Made by a program: the position numbers and the translations under genes. A stretch of DNA of 64,000 bases from Spelaeicoccus albus (GTDB taxonomy: Bacteria; Actinomycetota; Actinomycetes; Actinomycetales; Brevibacteriaceae), in assembly GCF_013409065.1 (NCBI RefSeq), contig NZ_JACBZP010000001.1, positions 2,418,001 to 2,482,000 of the forward strand, read 5' to 3'. The notes under the pieces were generated by a model. That model saw only the letters and a program-made list of their open reading frames with translations, searched no databases and was not told the origin of the DNA. Position 1 is the stretch's first letter. Each line of letters begins with the position of its first letter. This document shows, one piece after another, positions 18,899-27,625 of the stretch.

Positions 18899-18935
18899 GC
18901 CCACTTCCGCAAAATCCCTGCCCACTTCCGCAAAA
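18899..18935 (+). repeat. Two direct copies of a 16-bp sequence after lpqB
   Basis: The 16-mer GCCCACTTCCGCAAAA occurs at 18899-18914 and again at 18920-18935, a 21-bp period, starting five bases after the lpqB stop. The A-run of the second copy is also the first arm of the large inverted repeat that follows. No coding function is seen. Confidence 0.9.
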
Positions 18936-18998
18936 CGCGCCGCGTCGTCGGGAACGCGCCGTTCTGACGGCGCGTTCCCGACGACGCGGCGCGTTTTG
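18931..18998. terminator. Perfect 31-bp inverted repeat, probable lpqB terminator
   Basis: Arms 18931-18961 and 18968-18998 are exactly complementary over 31 bp with the six-base loop TTCTGA. The arms begin with CAAAA and end with TTTTG, so the plus strand gives a GC-rich stem closing in a short T-run. That is an intrinsic-terminator shape for lpqB. The stem is far longer and more perfect than termination needs, so a repeat-element origin is possible. Confidence 0.75.
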
Positions 18999-19034
18999 GG
19001 TGGGGGAGACGGGCGGGGGCGTGATACTTGGCGG

Positions 19035-19796
19035 ATGAAAGCGCCGAGCATGAAGCGGGCATGGCTCGACTTCGCTGCGCTGGTGTTGCCGACGGCGTGC
19101 GCCGGATGCGATGAGCCGGACGTCGGGCTGTGCTCGTCGTGCCTGGCGGAGTTGGCCGACGAACCGCACCGCGTGGACGAGCAGGCGCCGCGATTGCCGC
19201 CGGGCCTCGAAGCATGGGCCGGCCCGGCCTTCGAGGGCCCGGTGCGCGACGTCCTGACCGGATATAAGGACCGCGGACGCCGTGATCTCGGTGGGCGTTT
19301 GGCCCTTGCCCTGGCGGGCGTCCTCGCCGCATGGGCGTCGAGCTTCGGCGGGCCCGCGGAACGAATCATCGTGGTACCGGTTCCGTCCAGCCAGGCAGCC
19401 GTGCGGAGGCGCGGCGAGGACACCTGGTGGCGGTGCACCCGCCGAGCATGCCGACTGTTGTCGCGATCCGGGCAGCCCGCCGTCGCGGTGCGGACGCTGC
19501 GCGCGACCCGCACGACAGCCGACCAGGCCGGCTTGACCGCACTGCGCCGGGCCGTGAACAAGCAACACTCGATGACGGTGCGCCGGACAACGGCCCGCAA
19601 CGCCGTACCCGGCACCGGCTGTGACGCAGGGAGCCGGGTGGTGCTCGTCGACGACGTCGTGACGACCGGAGCCACGATTGCCGAAGCACACCGGGCGCTC
19701 ACGGAAGCCGGACTCCGCGTGGACGGCGCTGCCGCAATTGCCGCTACGCCGCGCCGAGACGACGGCGCGTCGGACTCCCGGACGCACCGGTCCTAG
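19035..19796 (+). CDS. comF: ComF family phosphoribosyltransferase-like protein
   Basis: The product has 253 residues if the ATG at 19035 is used; the ATG at 19050 is an alternative. An N-terminal zinc-ribbon-like motif CAGCDEPDVGLCSSC is followed by GPVRDVLTGYKDRGRRDLGG. The C-terminal PRTase signature is VVLVDDVVTTGATIAEA. ComF proteins aid uptake or processing of transforming DNA in competent bacteria. In actinobacteria the gene sits between lpqB and hpf (recalled as Rv3242c), and its physiological role there is unclear. No other competence gene is in the window. A hairpin upstream separates it from lpqB. Confidence 0.85.
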   Translation: MKAPSMKRAWLDFAALVLPTACAGCDEPDVGLCSSCLAELADEPHRVDEQAPRLPPGLEAWAGPAFEGPVRDVLTGYKDRGRRDLGGRLALALAGVLAAWASSFGGPAERIIVVPVPSSQAAVRRRGEDTWWRCTRRACRLLSRSGQPAVAVRTLRATRTTADQAGLTALRRAVNKQHSMTVRRTTARNAVPGTGCDAGSRVVLVDDVVTTGATIAEAHRALTEAGLRVDGAAAIAATPRRDDGASDSRTHRS

Positions 19797-19880
19797 CATC
19801 TTTGCCGGTTCTGGACTAGCGTTTGGTCATGGAGCTCGTGAGCATCGCCCCGCCGCACCGGCAGGCGAATGCCGCGAGCT

Positions 19881-19979
19881 TTATGCATGTGAGGAAACAT
19901 CACCGCTTCGAGCGGTCAGTGACGGGAGGATCTACCCGGTACCCGCGGGTGCCAAACCGCACCAACAACCCGTGCATGA
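19881..19979 (+). ncRNA. Candidate structured RNA element in the hpf leader
   Basis: The 195-base gap between comF and hpf holds a compact element. A nine-pair closing helix joins 19881-19889 with 19971-19979 (two G-U pairs). Inside are a hairpin 19902-19916 (ACCGCT/AGCGGT) and a hairpin 19938-19953 (GGTACCC/GGGTGCC). The segment GCGGT at 19912-19916 can pair either with 19902-19906 or with 19956-19960, giving two exclusive folds. The element ends one base before the hpf ribosome site. Weinberg's raiA motif RNA occurs upstream of raiA/hpf genes in some Firmicutes and Actinobacteria; whether this is a member is not decided here. Confidence 0.45.
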
Positions 19980-19991
19980 CGGAGGATTGAC

Positions 19992-20669
19992 ATGGACATT
20001 GTCGTAACCGGTCGCCACATCGTGATTTCCGACCGATTCCGCGAACACATCACCAACAAGCTGTCAAAGGTCGAACAGCTGGCGCCGAGGGCCCAGCGAC
20101 TCGACGTCCAGGTAACTCATGAAAAAAATCCACGGCTTGCCGGTAACTCCGACCGGGTGGAAATCACGGTAATGGACAAGGGACCGGTCATCCGGGCCGA
20201 GGCTGCCGCGTCCGACAAGTACGGGGCTCTTGACCTCGCGTACGCCAAATTGCTCGAGCGGCTTCGTCGGTCCCGCGACAGACGGAAGGTGCACCACGGC
20301 CGGCATCGGCCGCCGACAGTGAACGAGGCGGTCGGCGTGACGGCGGCACCGGACGGCGCCGGACCGGGCCTGTCGGCCGTCGCCGATGATCCCGAGCCGG
20401 AAGTCGACGAATACGACGACGGGCAGTATTCGCCGGCCGATGCCGAGGGGGAGTGCCCGGTCCTCATTCGGGAAAAGGAGTTCCCCGCCAGCCCGATCAG
20501 CCTCGACGAGGCGTTGACCCGGATGGAACTCGTCGGCCACGACTTCTATCTGTTCCTCGATTCGGAATCGTCGAAACCGTCGGTCGTCTACCGCCGTAAG
20601 GGCTGGAGCTACGGCGTCATCACCTTGAGCGACGAGGGCGACGAGATGGACGGTGAGCAAGTCGGCTGA
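19992..20669 (+). CDS. hpf: Long-form ribosome hibernation promoting factor
   Basis: The product has 225 residues with a GGAGG ribosome site six bases upstream. The N-terminal S30AE domain (about 1-110) starts MDIVVTGRHIVISDRFREHI and ends in a basic helix ERLRRSRDRRKVHHGR, which fits the mRNA channel of the 30S subunit. A disordered acidic linker (about 115-160) leads to the C-terminal dimerisation domain (about 165-215: IREKEFPASPISLDEALTRMELVGHDFYLF). Long HPF dimerises 70S ribosomes into 100S particles in stationary phase. A probable structured leader lies just upstream. Confidence 0.95.
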   Translation: MDIVVTGRHIVISDRFREHITNKLSKVEQLAPRAQRLDVQVTHEKNPRLAGNSDRVEITVMDKGPVIRAEAAASDKYGALDLAYAKLLERLRRSRDRRKVHHGRHRPPTVNEAVGVTAAPDGAGPGLSAVADDPEPEVDEYDDGQYSPADAEGECPVLIREKEFPASPISLDEALTRMELVGHDFYLFLDSESSKPSVVYRRKGWSYGVITLSDEGDEMDGEQVG

Positions 20670-21930
20670 TCTCACCAAGACTGTCGGGTCGTCTCGGGCA
20701 GCAGTGCCCGGGACGACCCGCGTCACGTTCTCGATCGATCGGGCACGCCGCATCGCCTTGGCCGCGCAAGGATTTCACCGGCCCCGCCCCATCGCGACAC
20801 CGACGATGCGACACGTGCAAGGGGTGATCGACAAGATCGGGCTTTTGCAGATCGACTCGGTCAACGTGCTCTCCCGTAGCCACTATTTGCCGTTGTTTTC
20901 AAGGCTCGGCGATTACGACAGAGGGATTCTCGACAGGGCCGCGACGGCGCCGCGCCGCCGCCTCGTCGAATATTGGGCGCACGAAGCCTCCCTCATTCCG
21001 CCCGAGACGTACCGGCTGCTGTATTGGCGCATGCACGCATGGCGTGAGACGGCCTGGGGCCGGATGCGCGGCGACAGCCCGGAATGGGAGGCGCTTCTTG
21101 AAGACGTTTACGCGGCAGTGCGCGATACCGGGCCGGTCACGGCGTCCCGCTTGAACACGCGACTGGACCACGGCGTGCCCGAGGACGCCGGCGACAACTG
21201 GGGCTGGAACTGGTCGCAAGTCAAAACCGCCTTGGAAGCGCTTTTTTGGTCCGGCAGAATCGGATCGGCGGGCAGGACGGCGCAGTTCGAGCGCCGTTAC
21301 GAGTTGACCGAGCGCATACTGCCGCCCGAGGTCGCGGCGGCTGAGCCGCCCGCGCGGCCGGACGCCATCCGGCAATTGACGCTCATTGCAGCGCGCGCTC
21401 TCGGCATTGCTTCGCCCCGCTGTCTCTCCGACTATTTCCGGATGCCCGTCAAGGACACCAAGACGGCAATCGAGGAACTCGTCACGTCCGGGGAACTGCT
21501 GCCGGCCGCCGTGCCCAGCTGGAGCAACGACCTGTATTTGCATGTCGATGCCGCCCGGCCGCGACGCGTCCGGGCACGAGCGCTGTTGTCGCCGTTCGAC
21601 TCGCTGGTCTTCGAACGCCGCCGCACCGAGGACCTGTTCGACTTCCGGTACCGCATTGAGATCTACACGCCGAAGCATCAACGTCGGTACGGCTACTACG
21701 TGCTGCCGTTCCTCCTGGGAGAGCGCATAGTGGCCCGCCTTGACATCAAAGCCGACCGCCGCGCCGGGTCTTTGCTGGTTCGCTCGGCGCATCCGGAACC
21801 GTGTGCTCCCGCCGACACGGCGGCCGAACTCGCCGACGAGCTGACTCTGATGGCCGGGTGGCTCGGACTCGCCGGGGTCCGCGTCGAATCGGACGGGCCG
21901 CTCGCCCGCGAAATCGCCGCTCGACTCTGA
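20653..21930 (+). CDS. Winged-helix protein of the AlkZ/YcaQ DNA glycosylase-like family
   Basis: The product has 425 residues from GTG at 20653, overlapping the end of hpf by 17 bases. A later start is possible because the first 25 residues look poorly conserved. The HTH_42 signature is visible: [31 protein letters not shown] (about 57-87), [15 protein letters not shown] and a C-terminal [44 protein letters not shown]. In characterised members a Q-x-D motif (here LQIDSV) is the catalytic centre for unhooking alkylated or cross-linked bases. The predicted role is DNA interstrand crosslink or alkylation repair. It is placed between hpf and secA. Confidence 0.85.
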   Translation: MSKSADLTKTVGSSRAAVPGTTRVTFSIDRARRIALAAQGFHRPRPIATPTMRHVQGVIDKIGLLQIDSVNVLSRSHYLPLFSRLGDYDRGILDRAATAPRRRLVEYWAHEASLIPPETYRLLYWRMHAWRETAWGRMRGDSPEWEALLEDVYAAVRDTGPVTASRLNTRLDHGVPEDAGDNWGWNWSQVKTALEALFWSGRIGSAGRTAQFERRYELTERILPPEVAAAEPPARPDAIRQLTLIAARALGIASPRCLSDYFRMPVKDTKTAIEELVTSGELLPAAVPSWSNDLYLHVDAARPRRVRARALLSPFDSLVFERRRTEDLFDFRYRIEIYTPKHQRRYGYYVLPFLLGERIVARLDIKADRRAGSLLVRSAHPEPCAPADTAAELADELTLMAGWLGLAGVRVESDGPLAREIAARL

Positions 21931-21954
21931 CGAGCCCCTCCCGACCGTCGTGGA

Positions 21955-21982
21955 TGGGAATTTCAGGAAGAACCTCTACGAT
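21955..21982 (+). promoter_or_regulatory. Possible secA promoter
   Basis: TGGGAA at 21955-21960 and TACGAT at 21977-21982 are separated by 16 bases, about 38 bases before the secA start. TACGAT is a fair actinobacterial -10 element; the -35 is weak. No other signal is seen in the 89-base gap. Confidence 0.35.
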
Positions 21983-22019
21983 AGGGGGAGATCATCGACA
22001 AAAACGCGCGAGGAGCATT

Positions 22020-24728
22020 GTGCCGTCCATTCTGGAAAAGATTCTTCGAACAGGCGAAGGACGAACGCTCAAACGGCTGCGTGGATACGCGAACGCCATC
22101 AATAACCTCGAGGACGAGTTCAAGAAGCTCTCCGAGGCCGAGTTGCGCGAAGAAACCGACAGATTCAAAAAGCGGGCCGCGGACGGCGACTCCCTCGACT
22201 CGTTGTTGCCCGAGGCCTTCGCGGCTGCCCGTGAAGCGTCCCGGCGCACCCTCGGCCTGCGGCAGTTCGACGTCCAGCTCATGGGCGGGGCGGCGATCCA
22301 TCTGGGCAATATCGCCGAGATGAAGACCGGTGAGGGCAAGACCCTCGTCGCAACGGCACCCGCCTACCTCAACGCACTGACCGGCAACGGCGTGCACGTC
22401 GTGACGGTGAACGACTACCTTGCCGAGTTCCAAAGCGAAATGATGAGCCGCGTGTTCCGTGTGCTCGGCATGGAGACCGGCTGCGTCCTGTCGCAAATGG
22501 ACCCGGCCACCCGGCGGACGCAATATGCGGCAGACGTCACATACGGCACCAATAACGAATTCGGCTTCGACTACCTGCGCGACAATATGGCCTGGGACGT
22601 CGAAGAGATGGTTCAGCGCGGCCACTCGTTCGCCATCGTCGACGAGGTCGACTCCATTCTCATCGATGAAGCCAGGACGCCGTTGATCATTTCGGGCCCG
22701 GCGGACGGCGACGCGAACCGGTGGTACGACGAATTCGCCAAAGTGGTGAAGAGGCTGCACCGGGACACCGATTACGAGGTCGACGAGAAGAAGCGCACCG
22801 TCGGAGTGCTCGAATCCGGTATCGACAAGGTCGAGGACTACCTGGGCATCTCGAACCTCTACGAATCGGCGAACACGCCGCTCATCGGATTCTTGAACAA
22901 CGCCATCCGCGCCAAGGAGCTGTTCAAACTCGACAAGGACTACGTCGTCATGAACGGCGAAGTGTTGATCGTTGACGAGCATACCGGGCGAGTGCTGGCC
23001 GGCCGCCGGTACAACGAAGGCATGCACCAGGCGATCGAAGCCAAAGAAGGCGTCGACGTCAAGGCCGAGAACCAGACGCTTGCCACCATCACGTTGCAGA
23101 ACTACTTCCGCATGTACGAAAAGCTTTCCGGCATGACCGGCACGGCCGAGACCGAAGCCGCCGAGTTCATGTCCACGTACAAGCTGGGCGTCGTGCCGAT
23201 CCCGACCAACAAGCCGATGATCCGCGAGGATCAAAACGACCGCGTGTACAAGAACGAGATAGTCAAGTTCGAGGCGGTCGTCGACGACATCGTCACCCGC
23301 AACAAAAAAGGGCAGCCGATACTGATCGGTACGACGAGCGTGGAAAAGAGCGAGTACTTGTCGAAGCTCTTGGCCAAGGAAGGCGTCAAGCATGAAGTGC
23401 TCAACGCCAAGAACCACGCCCGTGAGGCAGCGATCGTGGCCCGCGCCGGGCACAAGGGCGCCGTCACTGTCGCCACGAACATGGCAGGCCGCGGTACGGA
23501 CATCATGCTCGGCGGCAGCGCCGAGCACATAGCTATCGAAGAACTGGCGGGCCGAGGACTCGACGCCGTCGAGACCCCCGAGGACTACGAGGCCGCTTGG
23601 CCCGATGCGTTGGCCAAGGCCGAAGCGGCAGTGAAGTCCGAGCACGAAGAGGTCGTCGACATCGGCGGGCTGTACGTGCTCGGCACCGAACGCCACGATT
23701 CCCGGCGAATCGACAACCAGCTCCGCGGCCGGTCCGGACGCCAGGGCGACCCGGGGGAATCGCGGTTCTACTTGTCGCTCACCGACGACCTGATGCGACT
23801 GTTCAACTCGAGCGCCGCCGAATCGTTGATGTCGCGGTCGAGCGCGCCGGACGATATGCCGCTGGAATTCAAGATGGTGTCGCGCGCCATCCAGTCCGCG
23901 CAAAGCCAGATCGAACAGCGCAATGCCGAGCAACGCAAGAACGTGCTCAAATACGACGACGTGCTCAACCGCCAGCGCAAGGTCATCTATTCCGAGCGTC
24001 GGCGAATCCTCGAGGGCGACGACCTCAAGGTGCAGATGCAGCATTTCGTCACCGACGTGATCACTGCGTACGTCGACAACGCCGTCACCGCCGGCAGCCC
24101 GGAGGACTGGGAACTCGGCAAGCTGTTCACGGCCTTGAAATCGCTCTACCCGGTCTCGATCTCCGTCGACGAACTCATCGAAGAGGTAGGCGGAAAGGGC
24201 AACGTCAGCCGCGACACGCTGCTTGACGAGCTCTTGTCGGATGCGCGACTTGCGTATGAGCGCCGCGAGACCTCGCTCGGCTCGGAAGTGATGCGACAGC
24301 TCGAGCGTCGCGTCGTGCTGTCGGTGATCGACAGGAAATGGCGCGAGCATCTCTACGAGATGGATTATTTGAAAGAGGGCATCGGGCTGCGCGCCATGGC
24401 CCAGCGCGATCCATTGGTGGAATATCAGCGGGAGGGCTTCCAGCTGTACAACGCCATGTCCGAGGCCATCAAGGAAGAGTCGGTGGGATTCCTCTACCAC
24501 CTCGAGGTGGAAGTCGCGCCTGCCGATTCCGAATCCGATGGCGAAGACGAGGAGCCGTCGTTGAGCGCCAAGGGGCTCGGGCCGGGGGAGCCGTCCGGTT
24601 CGATGCAGTATTCGGCGCCCAGCGATTCGGGCGGAGTCGATGTGCGCACCGAGCAAAAAACAGCCGCACCGAAGGCGCCGCCGTCGGCCCGCCGGCAGAC
24701 TCGGAAGAAGAAGCGCAAGAAGCGCTGA
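22020..24728 (+). CDS. secA: Preprotein translocase ATPase SecA
   Basis: The product has 902 residues from the GTG at 22020 with AGGAG five bases upstream. Walker A GEGKT is near residue 103, [20 protein letters not shown] is the DEAD-type box, followed by [28 protein letters not shown] and [21 protein letters not shown] of the second RecA fold. The helical scaffold and wing domains follow, and the Lys-rich tail ([12 protein letters not shown]) lacks the zinc-binding SEC-C motif, as usual in actinobacterial SecA1. It drives Sec-dependent export through SecYEG. The frame remains open upstream to 21801, but the ribosome site fixes the start. Confidence 0.97.
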   Translation: MPSILEKILRTGEGRTLKRLRGYANAINNLEDEFKKLSEAELREETDRFKKRAADGDSLDSLLPEAFAAAREASRRTLGLRQFDVQLMGGAAIHLGNIAEMKTGEGKTLVATAPAYLNALTGNGVHVVTVNDYLAEFQSEMMSRVFRVLGMETGCVLSQMDPATRRTQYAADVTYGTNNEFGFDYLRDNMAWDVEEMVQRGHSFAIVDEVDSILIDEARTPLIISGPADGDANRWYDEFAKVVKRLHRDTDYEVDEKKRTVGVLESGIDKVEDYLGISNLYESANTPLIGFLNNAIRAKELFKLDKDYVVMNGEVLIVDEHTGRVLAGRRYNEGMHQAIEAKEGVDVKAENQTLATITLQNYFRMYEKLSGMTGTAETEAAEFMSTYKLGVVPIPTNKPMIREDQNDRVYKNEIVKFEAVVDDIVTRNKKGQPILIGTTSVEKSEYLSKLLAKEGVKHEVLNAKNHAREAAIVARAGHKGAVTVATNMAGRGTDIMLGGSAEHIAIEELAGRGLDAVETPEDYEAAWPDALAKAEAAVKSEHEEVVDIGGLYVLGTERHDSRRIDNQLRGRSGRQGDPGESRFYLSLTDDLMRLFNSSAAESLMSRSSAPDDMPLEFKMVSRAIQSAQSQIEQRNAEQRKNVLKYDDVLNRQRKVIYSERRRILEGDDLKVQMQHFVTDVITAYVDNAVTAGSPEDWELGKLFTALKSLYPVSISVDELIEEVGGKGNVSRDTLLDELLSDARLAYERRETSLGSEVMRQLERRVVLSVIDRKWREHLYEMDYLKEGIGLRAMAQRDPLVEYQREGFQLYNAMSEAIKEESVGFLYHLEVEVAPADSESDGEDEEPSLSAKGLGPGEPSGSMQYSAPSDSGGVDVRTEQKTAAPKAPPSARRQTRKKKRKKR

Positions 24729-24738
24729 CGGGCACCCG

Positions 24739-25080
24739 TCAACCGACTTCGAGCGCGGTGATCAGCCACTTGTGACCGCTGGATTCCAGGCGCATGGCCA
24801 CGGCATGGATCCTGGAAGGCGCTTCGACGACGGCTGCGACTTCAACGGCGCCCGTGCGGGCGCGATATGTGCGTACGCGGCGGACGACGACATCGTGGCC
24901 CGATGCGTCGACCGGCGCGGATAACGCCCGCGTCAGCTCGACCCGCTTGGCCAGCGCGCCAAAGCACTCGGTGGTGGTCCAGCGCGACACCTGGTGCACG
25001 GAGCGTCGCCCGATGAGCACTTCGATGATGATTTGGGCGAACATGCTCGCGGGCTCGGTCGGTGCTTGTTGCGCGCTCAT
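24739..25080 (-). CDS. Rv3235 family protein (DUF6459)
   Basis: The product has 113 residues from the ATG at 25078-25080. The conserved block MFAQIIIEVLIGRRSVHQVSRWTTTECFGAL is followed by a beta-rich NTF2-like part ending VVEAPSRIHAVAMRLESSGHKWLITALEVG. The family is actinobacterial and without assigned function. The start overlaps the stop of the LysM gene (ATGA), so the two are translated together. It is convergent with secA, ten bases apart. Confidence 0.75.
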   Translation of the reverse strand: MSAQQAPTEPASMFAQIIIEVLIGRRSVHQVSRWTTTECFGALAKRVELTRALSAPVDASGHDVVVRRVRTYRARTGAVEVAAVVEAPSRIHAVAMRLESSGHKWLITALEVG

Positions 25081-25787
25081 GACGTCGGCCCGTGCAAGTG
25101 TTGCCCGGGCATCAACATGTCGGGATCGTCGCCGATGACCGTGCGGTTCGCCTCGTACCAGCGGGGCCACGCTTCGGCGACGTCGGACGGCGAATGGCCG
25201 GCCGGCAATCTCGCCGCAGCAATCGACCACAGTGTGTCGCCGCGGCGTACCGTCACGACGACCGCCGGCCGCTCGCTCGGCTGTTGCGTGCGCGGCGGTG
25301 CGGAGCGATGCGGACCGGCAGTATGCTGCCGGTCCGCCCGGGAATGTTGGCCGGGTGCGGTCCAATCGGGGTCGACGATGGCCGGCCGGGTGGGTTCGGC
25401 CTCCGGCGGCGCAGTGCACGCGACGGCCGATACGCCCGTCAGGCCGATCAACGCGTATCGCACCAGAAGCGGCGCAGTTCGCGCCGCCATTTCGTACAGT
25501 CGTGCAGCGCGGCCGCGTCCGCCCGGCAGCGTGGCTGCAATGGTCGCGACAATTTGCAGGGCGCCGGCCAGCGCCGTCCGCACGGCCGCATAGGCCAAGA
25601 ACGCGATGGCTGCGGCAACCGCGTACCCCGCCGGATCGGCGCGGTGCGCGCCGAGGTAGTCGATCATGGTCATACCGGATCGCAGCGACCAGAGCAACGC
25701 GGCAGCGCCCGTACCGGCGACCACCGGTCCGATGAGTCCGTGAACAAACCTTGCCATTGTGGTCACTGCCTTCGTCAAAGAGCCCAC
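25077..25787 (-). CDS. Membrane-anchored LysM domain protein
   Basis: The product has 236 residues. Hydrophobic segments lie at about 15-35, 53-70 and 75-88, and another at about 108-125 ends in GLTGVSAVACTAPPEAEP. A Pro/Thr-rich stretch (about 125-170) is followed by a C-terminal LysM domain (about 173-230: VTVRRGDTLWSIAAARLP, then DMLMPGQHLHGPTS). The LysM would bind peptidoglycan outside the membrane. Starts at residue 1 or 11 are both possible. It is divergent from the gene at 25993 across an AT-rich spacer and coupled to the DUF6459 gene. Confidence 0.8.
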   Translation of the reverse strand: MGSLTKAVTTMARFVHGLIGPVVAGTGAAALLWSLRSGMTMIDYLGAHRADPAGYAVAAAIAFLAYAAVRTALAGALQIVATIAATLPGGRGRAARLYEMAARTAPLLVRYALIGLTGVSAVACTAPPEAEPTRPAIVDPDWTAPGQHSRADRQHTAGPHRSAPPRTQQPSERPAVVVTVRRGDTLWSIAAARLPAGHSPSDVAEAWPRWYEANRTVIGDDPDMLMPGQHLHGPTS

Positions 25788-25837
25788 TCCGCCGCGTAGA
25801 AGTCATCAACGCACGACTAGTGGAGTCTCAGCTGGTT

Positions 25838-25868
25838 ACTGTTAATTAAAAAACTAAAATGTTCGGAT
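25838..25868. promoter_or_regulatory. AT-rich divergent promoter region
   Basis: Between the divergent LysM gene and the gene at 25993 lies a 31-base island running through GGTTACTGTTAATTAAAAA and AAAATG, markedly AT-rich in a GC-rich chromosome. It is the likely place for promoters in both directions. I cannot assign exact -35/-10 boxes. Confidence 0.4.
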
Positions 25869-25992
25869 ACAACCCGCAATACCGTAATGACCGGAATGCG
25901 CCGGCCTCGGGCAAATGTCCGGTTCGGTGCGGGCAGCGCGAGTTGCCCGGCCGGTCAGCGCAACGACAATCGAGGAAAGAAGGGAGACGCGG

Positions 25993-26532
25993 ATGCGCTG
26001 GGAGGATTTGTTCGCCGATCTGGAAGCCCGGTGGGATTCCGCGCTCCGCAGCGAAACCGAGGCCGAACTGCCCGAAGTGATCCGCGCCGAACGAGCGCAG
26101 TCCACGATTGACGCACGGCTGACCGGCTGCGTGGGCCGGCATGTACGCATTGGCGCGGCCGGACGGGCTCTTTCCGGTCGGCTCAGCCGAATCGGTACGG
26201 GGTGGACGGCCCTGCAAGGCGCCGACAACTGCGCCATTGTCATCAACACTCGGGCTATCGACTACCTCGACGGGTTGGGCCTGCCGCAAGCACCCGGCGA
26301 CCCCGTCACCAGCCGATTGTCGTTCGGGCACGCCCTGCGGTCGATCGCCAAGGACCGCGCGGCCGTCCGGGTTGTTCTCCGCACGGCCGAAATGACCGGC
26401 ACCATCGACCGTGTCGGGGCCGACCACGTGGATCTGGCGCTGCACGATCTGGATCAGCCGCGCCGATCCGGGAGGATACGCGGCGTCCGAACCGTGCCCT
26501 TGGCCGCTATCGCCTTTGTCGCAGGTCGTTAA
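25993..26532 (+). CDS. Conserved actinobacterial protein of unknown function
   Basis: The product has 179 residues from the ATG at 25993 with GGGAGA upstream. It starts MRWEDLFADLEARWD and has an acidic N-terminal helix (about 1-40). A beta-rich region follows with CVGRHVRIGAAGRALSGRLSRIGTGWTALQG and GTIDRVGADHVDLALHDLD, ending VPLAAIAFVAGR. The two similar beta-hairpin stretches suggest an Sm/SH3-like small barrel repeated twice, which is my inference. There is no signal peptide or membrane segment. It ends in a four-base convergent overlap with the regulator gene. Confidence 0.7.
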   Translation: MRWEDLFADLEARWDSALRSETEAELPEVIRAERAQSTIDARLTGCVGRHVRIGAAGRALSGRLSRIGTGWTALQGADNCAIVINTRAIDYLDGLGLPQAPGDPVTSRLSFGHALRSIAKDRAAVRVVLRTAEMTGTIDRVGADHVDLALHDLDQPRRSGRIRGVRTVPLAAIAFVAGR

Positions 26533-26765
26533 CCGATGGGGGCGTCGAAATCGAAATTATCGGCTTTGACGTCCCGTTGCGTCTGCTCGTACATCCGCTG
26601 GATGTACTTTTCCAGTTCGGTCTTCTCAACGCGCCACTGGCCGCGCCCTCCGACCTTGATGGCGCGCAATTCGCCGGACCGGACCAGAGCCCGTGCTTGC
26701 GCGCTGGAGACATTCAGGATCTCTGCGACGTCCGTCAACGGTAGGAACCGCACCTCTACGGGCAT
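26529..26765 (-). CDS. BldC-like helix-turn-helix DNA-binding protein
   Basis: The product has 78 residues from the ATG at 26763-26765, which has a clear GGGGAAG ribosome site five bases upstream. A longer frame to 26846 lacks a ribosome site. The core FLPLTDVAEILNVSSAQARALVRSGELRAIKVGGRGQWRVEKTELEKYIQRMY is a MerR/excisionase-type winged helix: the recognition helix is AQARALVRSGE and the wing KVGGRGQWRV. Streptomyces BldC is the best-known relative and binds asymmetric direct repeats. It is divergent from the SAF-CpaE pair, so it may regulate that promoter region. Confidence 0.85.
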   Translation of the reverse strand: MPVEVRFLPLTDVAEILNVSSAQARALVRSGELRAIKVGGRGQWRVEKTELEKYIQRMYEQTQRDVKADNFDFDAPIG

Positions 26766-26859
26766 TTCGACTTCCCCTCGATCTTCCGACAACAGTGTCG
26801 GTAAAAGTCTCGTCGCGTCGTTTTTGTCCGATTCTGGGATCGGCATGCATTCGGCAACG

Positions 26860-26935
26860 GACGGTTACACCTTGATTTGACCATATTACACCCCAAATAT
26901 TGAGTGTTGACCCTAATTAGCGAACACTGACGGTG
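26860..26935. promoter_or_regulatory. AT-rich divergent regulatory region between the BldC-like gene and the SAF gene
   Basis: The region contains TAATAT on the minus strand (plus 26883-26888), a candidate -10 for the regulator. It also holds TTGACC at 26907-26912 and an inverted pair AGTGTT at 26903-26908 and AACACT at 26923-26928 with a 14-base spacer. Two TTGACC-like half sites (TTTGACC at 26876-26882, GTTGACC at 26906-26912) lie 30 bases apart in direct orientation. It is a plausible binding region for the BldC-like protein. Confidence 0.4.
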
Positions 26936-26959
26936 GTTTGCGGATAGCGGGAGGATGGG

Positions 26960-27625
26960 ATGGAGTCTTTGGCGGCGCGGCTGAAGCAGCCATCGTGGCG
27001 CGACCCGAGGCTCCTCATCGGCATCGTCCTGGTCGCGGCATCGGTCGTGGGCTGCTGGCAACTCGTGCGGGTGGCCCGTGCCACGACCACCGTGTTCACT
27101 GCGGCGGCCGATCTGCCGGCCGGTGCCCCCGTCAGAGCGTCCGACGTCACAGCCACCGAGGTCAAGCTGGCCGGCGCGGGAAAGCGTTATCTCAACGCCG
27201 ACGAGGCCTGGCCGAAAGGGCTGATCGCCTTGCGCACGGTCGCTGCCGGCGAACTCATCCCCGCAGCCGCGGTCGGCAGCGCAGCGGAACTGACCGGACG
27301 GCCGGTGATCGTGCACGTCGACGGACCGCTGGCCGAGGGCGTCGTGCCGGGCGCGCGCGTCGACGTGTGGGCAACAGAACCGGTCCGCGCGGAAAACGAG
27401 CCCGAACCGGAGCGGGTGGCCGGCGCAGTCCGCGTCGTCTCGGTTCACCCGCCCAAATCCGGGTTCGGCATCGATCGGACGACAGCGGTCGAGCTCTTGG
27501 TGGACAAGTCGGATGTCGCCACGGTGCTTCGTTTGGTCGCCGGCAAGGCGACGATTTCGCTCTTGGCCGTGCCCGGCAGGGCGCACGGCGGGGACCGACC
27601 GTCCCGCGGAAGCCGGACGCCGTGA
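26960..27625 (+). CDS. SAF domain protein (CpaB/RcpC-like)
   Basis: The product has 221 residues with GGAGG seven bases upstream. One N-terminal membrane segment lies at about 18-38. The SAF domain (about 45-105) has TVFTAAADLPAGAPVRASDVT and GLIALRTVAAGELIPAAAV. A C-terminal beta domain (about 110-205) follows. This is the architecture of CpaB/RcpC, a periplasmic component of tad/Flp pilus systems. No CpaF, TadB/C, secretin or pilin gene is nearby, so a pilus role is unproven. The stop overlaps the next start as GTGA, coupling it to a CpaE-like ATPase. Confidence 0.8.
   Translation: MESLAARLKQPSWRDPRLLIGIVLVAASVVGCWQLVRVARATTTVFTAAADLPAGAPVRASDVTATEVKLAGAGKRYLNADEAWPKGLIALRTVAAGELIPAAAVGSAAELTGRPVIVHVDGPLAEGVVPGARVDVWATEPVRAENEPEPERVAGAVRVVSVHPPKSGFGIDRTTAVELLVDKSDVATVLRLVAGKATISLLAVPGRAHGGDRPSRGSRTP

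Noticed and set aside
19797-19880. Small coding gene between comF and hpf
   Set aside because: No start with a ribosome site and no conserved peptide; the spacer is better explained by an RNA element.
21963-24656. Very long open frame antisense to secA
   Set aside because: It is a GC-driven mirror frame; the SecA protein on the other strand has every family motif and its own ribosome site.
26766-26846. Longer N-terminus for the BldC-like protein
   Set aside because: No ribosome site precedes 26846, while a good one precedes the ATG at 26763-26765.
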